From Leptolyngbya ohadii IS1 (GTDB taxonomy: Bacteria > Cyanobacteriota > Cyanobacteriia > Elainellales > Elainellaceae), in assembly GCF_002215035.1 (NCBI RefSeq), contig NZ_NKFP01000002.1, forward strand, positions 6,364 to 70,363: a stretch of 64,000 nucleotides of DNA, in the 5' to 3' direction. Made by a program: the position numbers and the translations under genes. The number at the start of each line of letters is the position of its first letter. Position 1 is the first letter of the stretch. Positions 51,371 to 59,918 of the stretch are shown here, in pieces. The notes under the pieces were generated by a model. It saw nothing but the letters and a program-made list of their open reading frames with translations, made no database searches and was not told where the DNA came from.

Positions 51371-51856
51371 CTAGTTGAGGTTGGCGTTCGCCGCACTCAT
51401 GCCGGGGAATGAAAAAGAACGCGGCAAGCCGACGCGAATCTCTTTCTCGCGGTACTCACTGCGGCGATCGTCGTTGTGGAACGTCGCTTCACCCAGCGTC
51501 AAATCCAGTGCTTCCAGCCGTTGCCGGAAGAGGTCGCGGTTTAAGTCCACCGCCTGAGTCTCGAAGCTCAAGCGGTCTTGTGCGCCTGTAATTTCAACCT
51601 CGCTAATCGATCGCTCTACTTCCGTTTTCCTGAGGTTATTCCGCAAGATGTCGGTGCGGGTTTGTTCGATCGAGAGCTTGATCTCTTCCTGGCGCAGTTG
51701 CTCCGCCGCGACCTCAACGGATTTTTGCTTGCGCTTGGTGATGAGCTTTTCGCGATCGAGATCGGCTTGCAGTCCCTCCAGTTTGGTGGCACGGATTTGA
51801 CGCAGAATGCGTTCAGACTGAATCTTAAAATCGGACTCGGAAATACCGGCTGGCAT
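51371..51856 (-). CDS. Coiled-coil protein
   Basis: 161 aa, MPAGISESDFKIQSERILRQ and continuous charged heptads (LEGLQADLDREKLITKRKQK) to about 140, then a hydrophobic-aromatic end RVGLPRSFSFPGMSAA. GGAGACCTATAACC precedes the ATG. Structural partner in the operon; family unknown. Confidence 0.6.
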   Translation of the reverse strand: MPAGISESDFKIQSERILRQIRATKLEGLQADLDREKLITKRKQKSVEVAAEQLRQEEIKLSIEQTRTDILRNNLRKTEVERSISEVEITGAQDRLSFETQAVDLNRDLFRQRLEALDLTLGEATFHNDDRRSEYREKEIRVGLPRSFSFPGMSAANANLN

Positions 51857-51910
51857 GGTTATAGGTCTCCTTGTTTTTGAAGGGTTAATCTGTTCCAGTT
51901 CCTCCTTGGA

Positions 51911-52996
51911 CTACTGGGGAGCAGTCGTCGAGGGGGTGTCGTAACGAGGAACGGGGTTTGCCGGAGCAGCCGGAGCCACGGGAGCGGTGGGAACGGGCGC
52001 AACCGGGGCTACAGGCTGCGGGGCTATAGGGGCAAGGGGGGCAGCCGTTGTGGGGTCAGGCAAAGGTACTGGGTCAGACGATCGGCTAAAGAGAAACCCC
52101 AACAAAGCAACCAGGGCAAAGGCAAAAGCGACTAAGCCAATTAGCATCTGCATCCCCTCCGATCGCATCAGGGCAATCAGATCCTCAAACCCGCCATTGC
52201 CTTGAATTAAAAACGCCTGGGGTTGGGGAATAGCGTTCATCAGCGTGGTGGCTTGGTTGACCCCTGCTTCCTGCGCGGCGAGGGTCATTCGCTGGATCGC
52301 TTCAAGCTGCTGGAGCGAGATTTTCTGCTGCTCAAACAGGAGTTCTGCTTCGGTCAGTGCCTTGGGGCGATCGTTCAATCGAGCCAGGGCAGCGTTCATC
52401 TGGGGCAGGACTTGTTGAGCGACCTGAGCCGCTACAGCAGGAGCCAGGTGCGGGGCAAGCTGGTGAGCGATCTCAAGGGCGGGATTATCGCTTCCGGCAA
52501 AAGCATACGCCGGAGTGATAGATGGAGGAATGACGGTGTGATCCGCACTTACAGTGGATCTCGTGGTCATGGAGGTAGATGCCGGAACGCGGCGCTGGGC
52601 GGGGGCATAAGGGTCGAGGTCGCTGGGCGATGGGGTGTAGAGCTGCACGGCGTGGGGCGGGAGAGGGACGATCCCAGCGGCAGGATCTCGCGGTGGGGGC
52701 AGCGACGGTGAGGAGCCTTGCGGCGGCGGCAGATAAGGTTGCAGGGCAGCTTTGAAAGCTTCTGCCTGAGGGGTCGCAGCGGCGTTGGCAAGCTTGAATA
52801 AGCCCGTGGCGCTGTAAAAGATGCGTTCAATCGAGCCGGGTCCAGGCTGGCGGATAAAGTCCACGGCTTCGACCAGGAGCGGGCGGAATTTCCGCAATCC
52901 GTGGTCGGTGAGTCCTAAAGCAGGCATCGCGAGAGCAGTGGGAAGCAAAATGCCATAGTCGGGGTCGATGTAGGGATTGAGGTTGATGGGGGTCAT
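51911..52996 (-). CDS. Single-pass membrane protein with Pro/Ala-rich ends
   Basis: 361 aa. Globular helical N-terminus (MTPINLNPYIDPDYGILLPT, LVEAVDFIRQPGPGSIERIF), a proline-rich linker, a helical region (about 170-270), one membrane helix (QMLIGLVAFAFALVALLGFL, about 287-306) and a Pro/Ala/Val repeat tail. GAGAACTTCTCA precedes the ATG. Likely a scaffold of the same membrane complex. Confidence 0.6.
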   Translation of the reverse strand: MTPINLNPYIDPDYGILLPTALAMPALGLTDHGLRKFRPLLVEAVDFIRQPGPGSIERIFYSATGLFKLANAAATPQAEAFKAALQPYLPPPQGSSPSLPPPRDPAAGIVPLPPHAVQLYTPSPSDLDPYAPAQRRVPASTSMTTRSTVSADHTVIPPSITPAYAFAGSDNPALEIAHQLAPHLAPAVAAQVAQQVLPQMNAALARLNDRPKALTEAELLFEQQKISLQQLEAIQRMTLAAQEAGVNQATTLMNAIPQPQAFLIQGNGGFEDLIALMRSEGMQMLIGLVAFAFALVALLGFLFSRSSDPVPLPDPTTAAPLAPIAPQPVAPVAPVPTAPVAPAAPANPVPRYDTPSTTAPQ

Positions 52997-53098
52997 TGAG
53001 AAGTTCTCCTGATGGGGTTCTGAGAGCGGTCAAAGGGGATGCGATCGATCGGAAAAAACCGATCGGGTGATGAGCCGGATGGGGCGGCTATGGCACGA

Positions 53099-53287
53099 TT
53101 AAAGCGATCCTTTTTGGAGTCCCCGGCAGGTCTCGCACCGACCAGTTGCCGAGGACTCTTCCCTATTGGGGAAGCTGGAAGGGGGAGGAGGTTGAAGCGG
53201 TCTGGCAGCCGGGAGAGCCGCGATTAGGACCAGGGCAGATAGGGCGAGCAGGAAAGTGGCAACGGCGAGAGCTGCTGTCCCCCTCAT
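53099..53287 (-). CDS. Short exported or membrane peptide
   Basis: 62 aa, MRGTAALAVATFLLALSALV, a signal-like hydrophobic segment followed by a Pro-rich stretch and a C-x2-C pair (GRCETCRGL). Its ATG overlaps the stop of the HTH gene (ATGA), which supports expression. Confidence 0.55.
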   Translation of the reverse strand: MRGTAALAVATFLLALSALVLIAALPAARPLQPPPPSSFPNREESSATGRCETCRGLQKGSL

Positions 53288-54135
53288 GCAGCCGAGGTGC
53301 CGGAAGCGGCAGCAGGCTTTCCCAAGCCTTGCAATGTGCTTAGAGCATCCTGTAGGGCTTGTGTCTCTTCGGTTTGTGCCGAACCCACTTGATTGGCTCG
53401 CTCGCGGTAGAACCGCTGTTCCAGCTTCAATTCCTGAGCTTTGGCGACCACTGCGTTTTTGGCTTGGCGAGTCTGCTGTAACTTCTGCTCCCGTTGCTCA
53501 ATGTCCCGCTGCATCGCGTCTTGAAGCAAATCAGCCGCTTCCAGAAACTGCTCAGCTAGAGCTAGCGGATCTTCAATTTCAACTGACTCGACGTGCCGCA
53601 AGCCTTCCAGAGTATAGGTCTGGGGCAACGCCGGAGGGGGAAGCACAATCTTGTGATTGCCCGCATCAACTTCGATCGCAATGGAGAGGGGCTTCTGAGA
53701 AGGGTGAGGTGGTGTAGGGCAAGCTGGAGCAGTGGGGACAGGATACTTAACTCTTGCCTCTGCCAGAAATACTTCAGCCGCCCGATCGCCCTTTTCCCGC
53801 TCCGCTTTATAAGCCTTCAAAACTTCCATGCCGAACGCTGTGAACTCCTCGATTTGTCGAGTTGGGGTTGTGCGTGTCACTACCCTTAATGGCTTAGGGC
53901 AGTAACGAAAAGCAGGTTCGAGCTTGGCAGTCCACCAGATCTTACGCAGAGTAGGTTCTTTAATGCCCAGCTCATCCGCAGCTTCCTGCCAGTTCCAGGT
54001 GCAATAGCAGTCCTCCGAAATAATCCGAATTTCATCCGGTTCAGTATCCGCATCCAAGGTTGTGGATGAGTCCGGGACATGTACGGAGATTGCAAAGTTA
54101 GGGGTCTCCACCCCTTGAAACTCTTGATAATTCAT
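53284..54135 (-). CDS. HTH-containing coiled-coil protein, first gene of ATPase operon
   Basis: 283 aa. YCTWNWQEAADELGIKEPTL followed by RKIWWTAKLEPAFRY is a helix-turn-helix like those in cyanobacterial plasmid proteins. The C-terminal half is coiled coil (LQDAMQRDIEQREQKLQQTR). It may bind DNA and recruit it to the membrane complex, or regulate the operon. It starts the minus-strand operon, divergent from the RHH-like gene. Confidence 0.6.
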   Translation of the reverse strand: MNYQEFQGVETPNFAISVHVPDSSTTLDADTEPDEIRIISEDCYCTWNWQEAADELGIKEPTLRKIWWTAKLEPAFRYCPKPLRVVTRTTPTRQIEEFTAFGMEVLKAYKAEREKGDRAAEVFLAEARVKYPVPTAPACPTPPHPSQKPLSIAIEVDAGNHKIVLPPPALPQTYTLEGLRHVESVEIEDPLALAEQFLEAADLLQDAMQRDIEQREQKLQQTRQAKNAVVAKAQELKLEQRFYRERANQVGSAQTEETQALQDALSTLQGLGKPAAASGTSAA

Positions 54136-54229
54136 GGTTTCCGCCTTTTGTACGAAACTCTAAGGTTTGGCTAAATTCAATCCGGATCGGTGTTGGTTGA
54201 TCCGCTTCCTTACGATTGATGCTAGCATG

Positions 54230-54262
54230 ATATTTAGAGATTTAGATATTTAGATATCTTGA
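54230..54262. promoter_or_regulatory. Direct repeats in the divergent promoter
   Basis: ATTTAGA occurs three times at 8-bp spacing (54232, 54240, 54248), ending in a TAGATATCTTGAT tract. It lies between the HTH operon and the RHH-like gene. RHH regulators typically bind such short tandem repeats, so it is probably an autoregulatory operator. Confidence 0.55.
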
Positions 54263-54306
54263 TTTCTCAAGAGATGGTCACTTGTGGTTGAATTGAGTCA
54301 GAAGCT

Positions 54307-54525
54307 ATGAAAAAAGAGGATGTTTTGGTAGATCGCCGGAAGAGTCCCGATTATCAACAGATTTCGGGGCACGTTGATAAGAACCTCGTGAGACAGTTCA
54401 AGACCTTCTGTACCAGTGAGGACATCACTATTGCGGAAGCGCTTGAGCAAGCGATGGCTGCGTATTTGGAATCTAAAGGAGTGAAGCCTCAGCTAAAAAG
54501 TAGTGAGGGCGATAACCAGGCTTGA
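54307..54525 (+). CDS. RHH-like small DNA-binding protein
   Basis: 72 aa. SGHVDKNLVRQFKTFCTSED and ITIAEALEQAMAAYLESKG form a strand-helix-helix typical of plasmid ribbon-helix-helix partition or copy-control proteins. Charged N-terminus with DRRKSPDY. The tandem repeats upstream would be its operator (inference). Confidence 0.7.
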   Translation: MKKEDVLVDRRKSPDYQQISGHVDKNLVRQFKTFCTSEDITIAEALEQAMAAYLESKGVKPQLKSSEGDNQA

Positions 54526-54830
54526 TTCCGTAGATATCATGTAAGCCATTGCTCACATTGGTTTAGCTTCCAGGTGAAGACTATCAAGTAGGCTAAGCTG
54601 AGTCTGTAGAAGCGATCGAGACAATCGCACTGAGCTTTGACTGAACGACAAACTTTTATCCCAGCGTTATCTGTTTTGGCTATGCCTCTGTGCAAGCTGA
54701 AGCAGTCAATTGATGCGACTTTGATTAGGAGTAATGCGACCGAAGCCAGTCCCAAGTCTGGTTGAGAAACACAGAGGGAACCAATGAGAAAGCGATCGCC
54801 AACTTCCTACGGCAAGCGATCGCCTTCTAA
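54526..54830. other. Intergenic stretch without recognised features
   Basis: 305 bp. Two HIP1-type octamers lie near its end (54790-54828). No gene, terminator or repeat is recognised. Confidence 0.35.
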
Positions 54831-55196
54831 ATGTCGTTTATAGACTTACAAGTCATGATACCAAAAGATTCCTGGCAAGGTACACCCCTTGCGCCAGATC
54901 AGCTTTTTAGTGCCGGTTTTAGGGACGGCATGAATCATCGTGCCCCCCATTCACAGTTTCAGGACAACACCCACTACCTCAAAGGCTACGCAGAGGGGTG
55001 TCGCTCCACGACCGAAAACCCAGAACTGACTGCATTTTGTCGAATTTCTGACCTTACGACTGCCCTACACTCGGTTCACCGCTGGGAACAGGACAGAGAA
55101 CGACTGGGGTTTGGCAAAGTTGCATTGGGCTACCGCGATCGCTACTGGATGGTTCTGGTCACGAAAGATCTGCATGACTCAGTAATGCCCTTCTAA
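54831..55196 (+). CDS. Hypothetical protein
   Basis: 121 aa, MSFIDLQVMIPKDSWQGTPL. FSAGFRDGMNHRAPHSQF, THYLKGYAEGC and LGYRDRYWMVLV look like a small conserved protein of plasmids or phages (F-x-x-G-Y-x-x-G pattern). No function is known. Confidence 0.5.
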   Translation: MSFIDLQVMIPKDSWQGTPLAPDQLFSAGFRDGMNHRAPHSQFQDNTHYLKGYAEGCRSTTENPELTAFCRISDLTTALHSVHRWEQDRERLGFGKVALGYRDRYWMVLVTKDLHDSVMPF

Positions 55197-55304
55197 ATCA
55201 ATTTACTTGCAGGCGATCGCCCTTCCCAGTTGGAGAGAGGCGATCGCTCCCTTGTTGTTTGTCCACCCTTTGGAAACCCACCGCTGCCGTGGGTCAGCTT
55301 TGCA

Positions 55305-55820
55305 ATGCAAAAATTCACTGCCTTTCCCCGTCCAGCTTTTCCACCACCACAGTCTGAACCGGAAGAAGTTCTGGGAAATTCGATCGTTCTTGATCTTGAT
55401 CAATTCCCAGAACTTCAATGGATCTCCCGCTACCTCATTGCCCTGCATAGGCTCCAGGCTGACCGCGATCGTCTTGCTCAGGACATTCGGGCGATCGAGC
55501 AAGAGGGTGACGTTTACTTTGACCAGTGGATTGAGCCTTACGTCAAAACCAAAAACGGCAAACAGTACACCTATCATCAACTGCGCTGGCTCACGGGCGA
55601 GTACAAAAAATCAGGTCAGCCCAAAGTCAAGACGAAGCACCTCTCTCATCAGCAAGTAGGCGAAGTCCGAGCGGCGATCGAGCGAGGGCAGCAGGTGAAA
55701 GCCCTCCAGGAGCAGCAATCGCTGATTGACGCACAGATAGTTCGTCTTAGGCAGCTTGTGCGGGGTACAGGAAGACGGATGAAACGGTTGAGCCATTCAT
55801 CTCTTGCAGGGAGGGGGTGA
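55305..55820 (+). CDS. Coiled-coil plasmid-type protein
   Basis: 171 aa from the ATG (MQKFTAFPRPAFPPPQSEPE). Helical region LQADRDRLAQDIRAIEQEGD, then YTYHQLRWLTGEYKKSGQPK and a basic C-terminus (RLRQLVRGTGRRMKRLSH). It is coupled to the next gene by GTGA. Probably binds nucleic acid; not recognised. The longer frame starting at 55230 is less likely. Confidence 0.5.
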   Translation: MQKFTAFPRPAFPPPQSEPEEVLGNSIVLDLDQFPELQWISRYLIALHRLQADRDRLAQDIRAIEQEGDVYFDQWIEPYVKTKNGKQYTYHQLRWLTGEYKKSGQPKVKTKHLSHQQVGEVRAAIERGQQVKALQEQQSLIDAQIVRLRQLVRGTGRRMKRLSHSSLAGRG

Positions 55821-56860
55821 TCATGATCCATAAAACATTGGAAGCAAACTCCATTCCCATTCCCCCGCAACTGGCAGGACTGCTGAAACAGACGCTGGGT
55901 AAATCTGGAACGGGGTTTGATGAGAGTGCTTTTTTACAGCAGTTACATTACTGGACGGTTAATTCAGCCGTGTCTGGTTGGATCGTCGATGGAAGCAAAT
56001 GGGTCTACAATTCGCTTAAGTCTTGGCAGCAGCAGTTTCCCTGGATGACGCAGTATGGGTTGAGGAAGGCGATCGCTAATCTGAAAAAGCTTGGACTGAT
56101 TCAGACTGCTCAGCATTGGATTACTTCTTATAAGCGCGTTATGTTTTATCGGATTGATTACGATCGGCTATCGGCTTTTGCTGGAGGCGCGTGCGGTCTT
56201 GTCACACCTCGATGTGCGAACAGTGAGCCGATCGAGGTGTTGAGTGATCGCACAACCAATACAGAGACTTCTTCAGATAATTCTTCTTCAGAACAACAAA
56301 CAGCTTTTGTTGTTGTTTCTCAAATGCATGAGGAAGAAGCTGGATCTGCTGAGGCTGGAGAAGCGGCAGGCGGTGAGCAAATTTTCAGTGTAGGAGTGGG
56401 CAGTGCAATAGGAGTGACTCTTTCCCCAGCCAGTTCTGGGAAAGTTCCTGAAATTCAAAGCGCAGAATTCCCAGAACTTGCAGAAGAGGTGGCTGAGGCG
56501 ATCGAGCATCCTCCGAACGCTCCTTTACCTGAGGCTCTTAAGGAGGCGATCGAGCGGTTTCCTGACCGCGTGAAGCCTGCAATTGTCTACTTGCGACACC
56601 AGCAGCAGAAGCGGCAGATCAAGAATCCAGTGGGGTATTTGTATGAGGCGATCGTCCAGGGGTGGGAATTGACGGCTGAATCTTCTGAAGCTGGAGTTCC
56701 TGTTGGTTTTAGCCAGTGGTTCGATCGGGCAAGAGCGCAGGGGTTAGTTATTGCAGCAACGACGATCGAGGGGGTGCATCATACACTGCATATTCAACAA
56801 GGTTGGATACCTACAATGGAAGCTATGCGGAAATACTCAATAGCTGCTGCCGACCACTAA
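55817..56860 (+). CDS. Winged-helix replication-initiator-like protein
   Basis: 347 aa (start GTG at 55817 or ATG at 55823). FLQQLHYWTVNSAVSGWIVD and WQQQFPWMTQYGLRKAIANL with KKLGLIQTAQHW form the winged helix used by phage and plasmid replication proteins. A low-complexity acidic linker follows, then LKEAIERFPDRVKPAIVYLR and IKNPVGYLYEAIVQGW. Likely initiates or assists plasmid replication (inference). Confidence 0.6.
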   Translation: MIMIHKTLEANSIPIPPQLAGLLKQTLGKSGTGFDESAFLQQLHYWTVNSAVSGWIVDGSKWVYNSLKSWQQQFPWMTQYGLRKAIANLKKLGLIQTAQHWITSYKRVMFYRIDYDRLSAFAGGACGLVTPRCANSEPIEVLSDRTTNTETSSDNSSSEQQTAFVVVSQMHEEEAGSAEAGEAAGGEQIFSVGVGSAIGVTLSPASSGKVPEIQSAEFPELAEEVAEAIEHPPNAPLPEALKEAIERFPDRVKPAIVYLRHQQQKRQIKNPVGYLYEAIVQGWELTAESSEAGVPVGFSQWFDRARAQGLVIAATTIEGVHHTLHIQQGWIPTMEAMRKYSIAAADH

Positions 56861-56967
56861 TAAGCATTCACGTTTAGGAAAATTTAGAACATTTCTAGGT
56901 TTATACTTCAGGATAAAAGCTTACACTTAGTAGATAGCTTTTATCAGTCTAAATAGAAGATAAAACA

Positions 56968-57315
56968 ATGAGCACAACTCCTGGCAAGTTGGAAATTACA
57001 GCCGCATACGTTCAAAACGCAGTCGATGTCATTCTCAAGACATTGGGTGAGCCTCAGACAGCTCAACAGAAGCGAGCATTGCAGGCATTCCGGGATGGAG
57101 ACTCAACTCTGATCAAGCGGCTGTCGATCGCGAATTTACAGGACAACTATATCAAGTGCTTAGGCTATCTGATTTCTGCTCCTAAGCTCACTCCTCAAAC
57201 AGACACGATTCTGGCTGAATCAGCTCGTTCTGCGGCTGATCATGTTCGCGATTTAACCTTAATCAATTTGAGCAATGCAATTTTGAAAGATGAAATGATT
57301 ATTGGCGATGATTAG
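56968..57315 (+). CDS. Hypothetical protein next to the CRISPR array
   Basis: 115 aa, MSTTPGKLEITAAYVQNAVD. All-helical with RALQAFRDGDSTLIKRLSIA and acidic end DEMIIGDD. It ends 21 bp before the outermost degenerate repeat of the array. No domain recognised; convergent with the CRISPR transcript. Confidence 0.5.
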   Translation: MSTTPGKLEITAAYVQNAVDVILKTLGEPQTAQQKRALQAFRDGDSTLIKRLSIANLQDNYIKCLGYLISAPKLTPQTDTILAESARSAADHVRDLTLINLSNAILKDEMIIGDD

Positions 57316-57336
57316 AGCTTAGTTTTAGAGAGAAAC

Positions 57337-58631
57337 GTTTAGAAGTGAGTAACAGGATTCAGGTTTTAGCGAGAACCAAGTTGTTCCTGATCTGTTTGAT
57401 GTGGTTCGGTTTCAGTCCCGCAAGCGGGATTCAGGTTTTAGCAAGGCAGCACCCACACTTACCAGACTGGATTCTTAGCAGTCATAAGTTTCAGTCCCGC
57501 AAGCGGGATTCAGGTTTTAGCGAGTAGTTGACATCCAGCAAGTCGATCGTTTTGTTCCAATGTTTCAGTCCCGCAAGCGGGATTCAGGTTTTAGCTAGTT
57601 TGACATCCGGATTGATATCCGCCTCAATTTTTTTAGTTTCAGTCCCGCAAGCGGGATTCAGGTTTTAACAAGTCAGCCCACGTCTTTATCGAGCTGGTTC
57701 CTGAAGATTGTTTCAGTCCCGCAAGCGGGATTCAGGTTTTAGTAAGCAATGTGAGTACTTTACACAACGTTCAATTAGAATTTGTTTCAGTCCCGCAAGC
57801 GGGATTCAGGTTTTATCAAGTTCTCTTTTTCGTGAGAGAGGGGTGAAAACTGGGTTTTGTTTCAGTCCCGCAAGCGGGATTCAGGTTCTAGCAAGCAATG
57901 TGAGTACTTTACACAACGTTCAATGAGAATTTGTTTCATTCCCGCAAGCGGGATTCAGGTTTTAGCAAGGTAATGCAATATGTTGCCCTACTGCTTTAAT
58001 CTGCTGTTTCCGTCCCGCAAGCGGGATTCAGGTTTTAGCAAGTATCCTACCGATCTCTCAGGGGTTAGGAATGTAATACGTTTCAGTCCCGCAAGCGGGA
58101 TTCCGGTTTTAGCAAGCGGAATGGATCGGGTGAAGGCAGAGCTGACAGCCGTGTTTCAGTCCCGCAAGCGGGATTCAGGTATTAGCAAGCAAACTCGATC
58201 GCCTCTCCCACGCTGCCCTCAGAATGCGGTTTCAGTCCCGCAAGCGGGATTCAGGGTTTAGCAAGTCTTAATCGGTTCCGGTGTCCGATCGATAATCGCC
58301 TGGTTTCAGTCCCGCAAGCGGGACTCAGGTTTTAGCAAGCCGTCCGGGGCAGGACACCACAACAGGATTTGAAGTGTTTCAGTCCCGCACGCGGGATTCA
58401 GGTTTTAGCAAGAAACAAAGCGGATACAGCGGCAAAGTCGAGTCACTTTGTTTCAGTCACGCAAGCGGGATTCAGGTTTTAGCAAGGTTCTTCCGTTAAT
58501 CTTCTGTAGATAAAGAATTCCGTTTCAGTCCCGCAAGCGGGCTTCAGGTTTTAGCAAGGCAAGACGTAAGCCTAAGTAGGCTGAAATGGGAGGAGTTTCA
58601 GGCCCGCAAGCGGGATTCAGGTTTTAGCAAG
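57337..58631 (-). CRISPR. Type I-D CRISPR array, 18 repeats and 17 spacers
   Basis: Repeats are 37 nt. On the plus strand they begin GTTTCAGTCCCGC and end GGTTTTAGCAAG. Read on the minus strand they end GGGACTGAAAC, as in the type I-D repeat of Synechocystis, so transcription is leftward and the handle is ACTGAAAC. Repeat starts: 57337 (very degenerate), 57409, 57488, 57562, 57636, 57710, 57784, 57859, 57933, 58006, 58080, 58153, 58229, 58303, 58376, 58450, 58522, 58595. Spacers are 35-42 nt. Spacers at 57747-57783 and 57896-57932 differ at one base. Many repeats carry single changes, including those nearest the leader. Confidence 0.98.
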
Positions 58632-58908
58632 TCCGTAGCGTGAAACTCTTACTACAAGCAGCTTCTAAAAGCCGTTTTCGCAAACCTCAAAATTTGAGCC
58701 GATTCAGAGCTTCAGAAGACAGACGATCGCCCCCTCTTTAAGGGATTTAGATTCTCGAACCTATTAATTTGTCAAGGTTCTAGTCATTTTCGCGAACCCC
58801 CCAGGGTTTTTGACCCCGCTTCGGTTTGCGAAAAATTATGCTCTTATCATAGTCAAAACATTCCTGGGCTGTCGAGATGTTGAGTGTGAATAAGAGCTAA
58901 CTTAATAC
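58632..58908 (-). promoter_or_regulatory. CRISPR leader and operator-like sites
   Basis: 277 bp between the array and the WYL gene. TTTTCGCAAACC (58675-58686) and TTTTCGCGAACC (58787-58798) are direct relatives, and the inverse GGTTTGCGAAAA lies at 58823-58834. Repeated sites between an array and a WYL regulator suggest binding by that regulator (inference). Confidence 0.6.
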
Positions 58909-59868
58909 TTAGCCCTCTCGATTTTCATAGTTCAAAAATGCCCTTCTCAGAACATCCTGTATTTCATCCGCAAACCACTGCGGCTCGATCACTTTAGCAC
59001 TAGCTCCATACTGTAAGATTCGCTGGCGAAACCAGAATAGGTATTCTTCCTCAGTAATGATCTCTACGAACCCTGCTTCATCCTGTCGCAATTGTTCCTT
59101 CTCCTGAGAGCGGCGAGGTTTGTAGGTACTTAAATCACCAAAGAGGCGATACCGAATCGTTAGTGTCGGGAACAGACTGTAAGTCCAGGGCGTTTGAGAT
59201 GCGGCTCCAATGCGAAGAATCCGATCGATCCGAAACATAAAATTTTGGTCAACGTTGGGGAGGTAGTCAAACCGACGGCTCCTCATAGTTGGGACGACCG
59301 CAAAAAGGTAAAGTACACCGTTATGTAGTCTCAACTCGCATTTGTCTAAGTCCCAAGCTGCTTCTCTCCCCTTGCTGCTGCAATACCAAAGGACGAAACG
59401 ACGTTTTTGCTGAATGCGCTGTTGGAGGAGCCGTACCGTCTGGTCGATCGCCTCATCGCTGTAATCCACAGGAGGATGAAAATCAACTTTTAGGGTGGAG
59501 GATTGAACTGCGCTGCGAATATTGCCAATTCGATAAAGCTGGCTCGCCTGGGTAGAAAATCCCATGTCAGCCAGAACATGCGCTGCCAAGACAAGAGACT
59601 CCCGTTGCTCCTCTGCCAGCAGTACCGGGAAGACCGATTCGACTAACCGATAGGGGCAATTTGGAGCACCCTGAATTTGAAAGCCGCAAGACCGTAACTT
59701 TCTAATGGTTCGCTCGATCTTCTGGTCTAAATCCACTGCGACAAAACCGCGATCGCCCAGCGCAATTTCTAACTCTGCCTTTTTATGGGGCTTTTCAGCC
59801 AGGAGCTTCAGAATTTCTAGCGCAAAGCTCAGAGGATTAGAAGAAATAACATCACTTTTTGATGTCAT
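58909..59868 (-). CDS. WYL-domain transcriptional regulator of the CRISPR-Cas locus
   Basis: 319 aa. N-terminal winged helix (LEILKLLAEKPHKKAELEIA), a middle helical part, then the WYL domain at about 130-250 (KRRFVLWYCSSKGREAAWDL, LHNGVLYLFAVV, RFDYLPNVDQNFMFRIDRIL). WYL regulators next to type I-D loci control array and cas expression; the Synechocystis one is a repressor. Divergent from cas3 with about 50 bp between their starts. Confidence 0.9.
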   Translation of the reverse strand: MTSKSDVISSNPLSFALEILKLLAEKPHKKAELEIALGDRGFVAVDLDQKIERTIRKLRSCGFQIQGAPNCPYRLVESVFPVLLAEEQRESLVLAAHVLADMGFSTQASQLYRIGNIRSAVQSSTLKVDFHPPVDYSDEAIDQTVRLLQQRIQQKRRFVLWYCSSKGREAAWDLDKCELRLHNGVLYLFAVVPTMRSRRFDYLPNVDQNFMFRIDRILRIGAASQTPWTYSLFPTLTIRYRLFGDLSTYKPRRSQEKEQLRQDEAGFVEIITEEEYLFWFRQRILQYGASAKVIEPQWFADEIQDVLRRAFLNYENREG

Positions 59869-59918
59869 TTGTTTTCAGACAGGTATTAGACTTGCTTCAA
59901 CGACATCCTCAGCCTACC

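Noticed and set aside
57757-57770. Spacer targeting the chromosomal GGTTGTGTAAAA inverted repeat
   Set aside because: Only about 10 bases (TTTACACAAC) match, which is too short to argue for self-targeting.
57345-58261. Open frames across the CRISPR array (proteins with FQSRKRDSGFSK repeats)
   Set aside because: They are translations of the CRISPR repeat itself and have no coding value.
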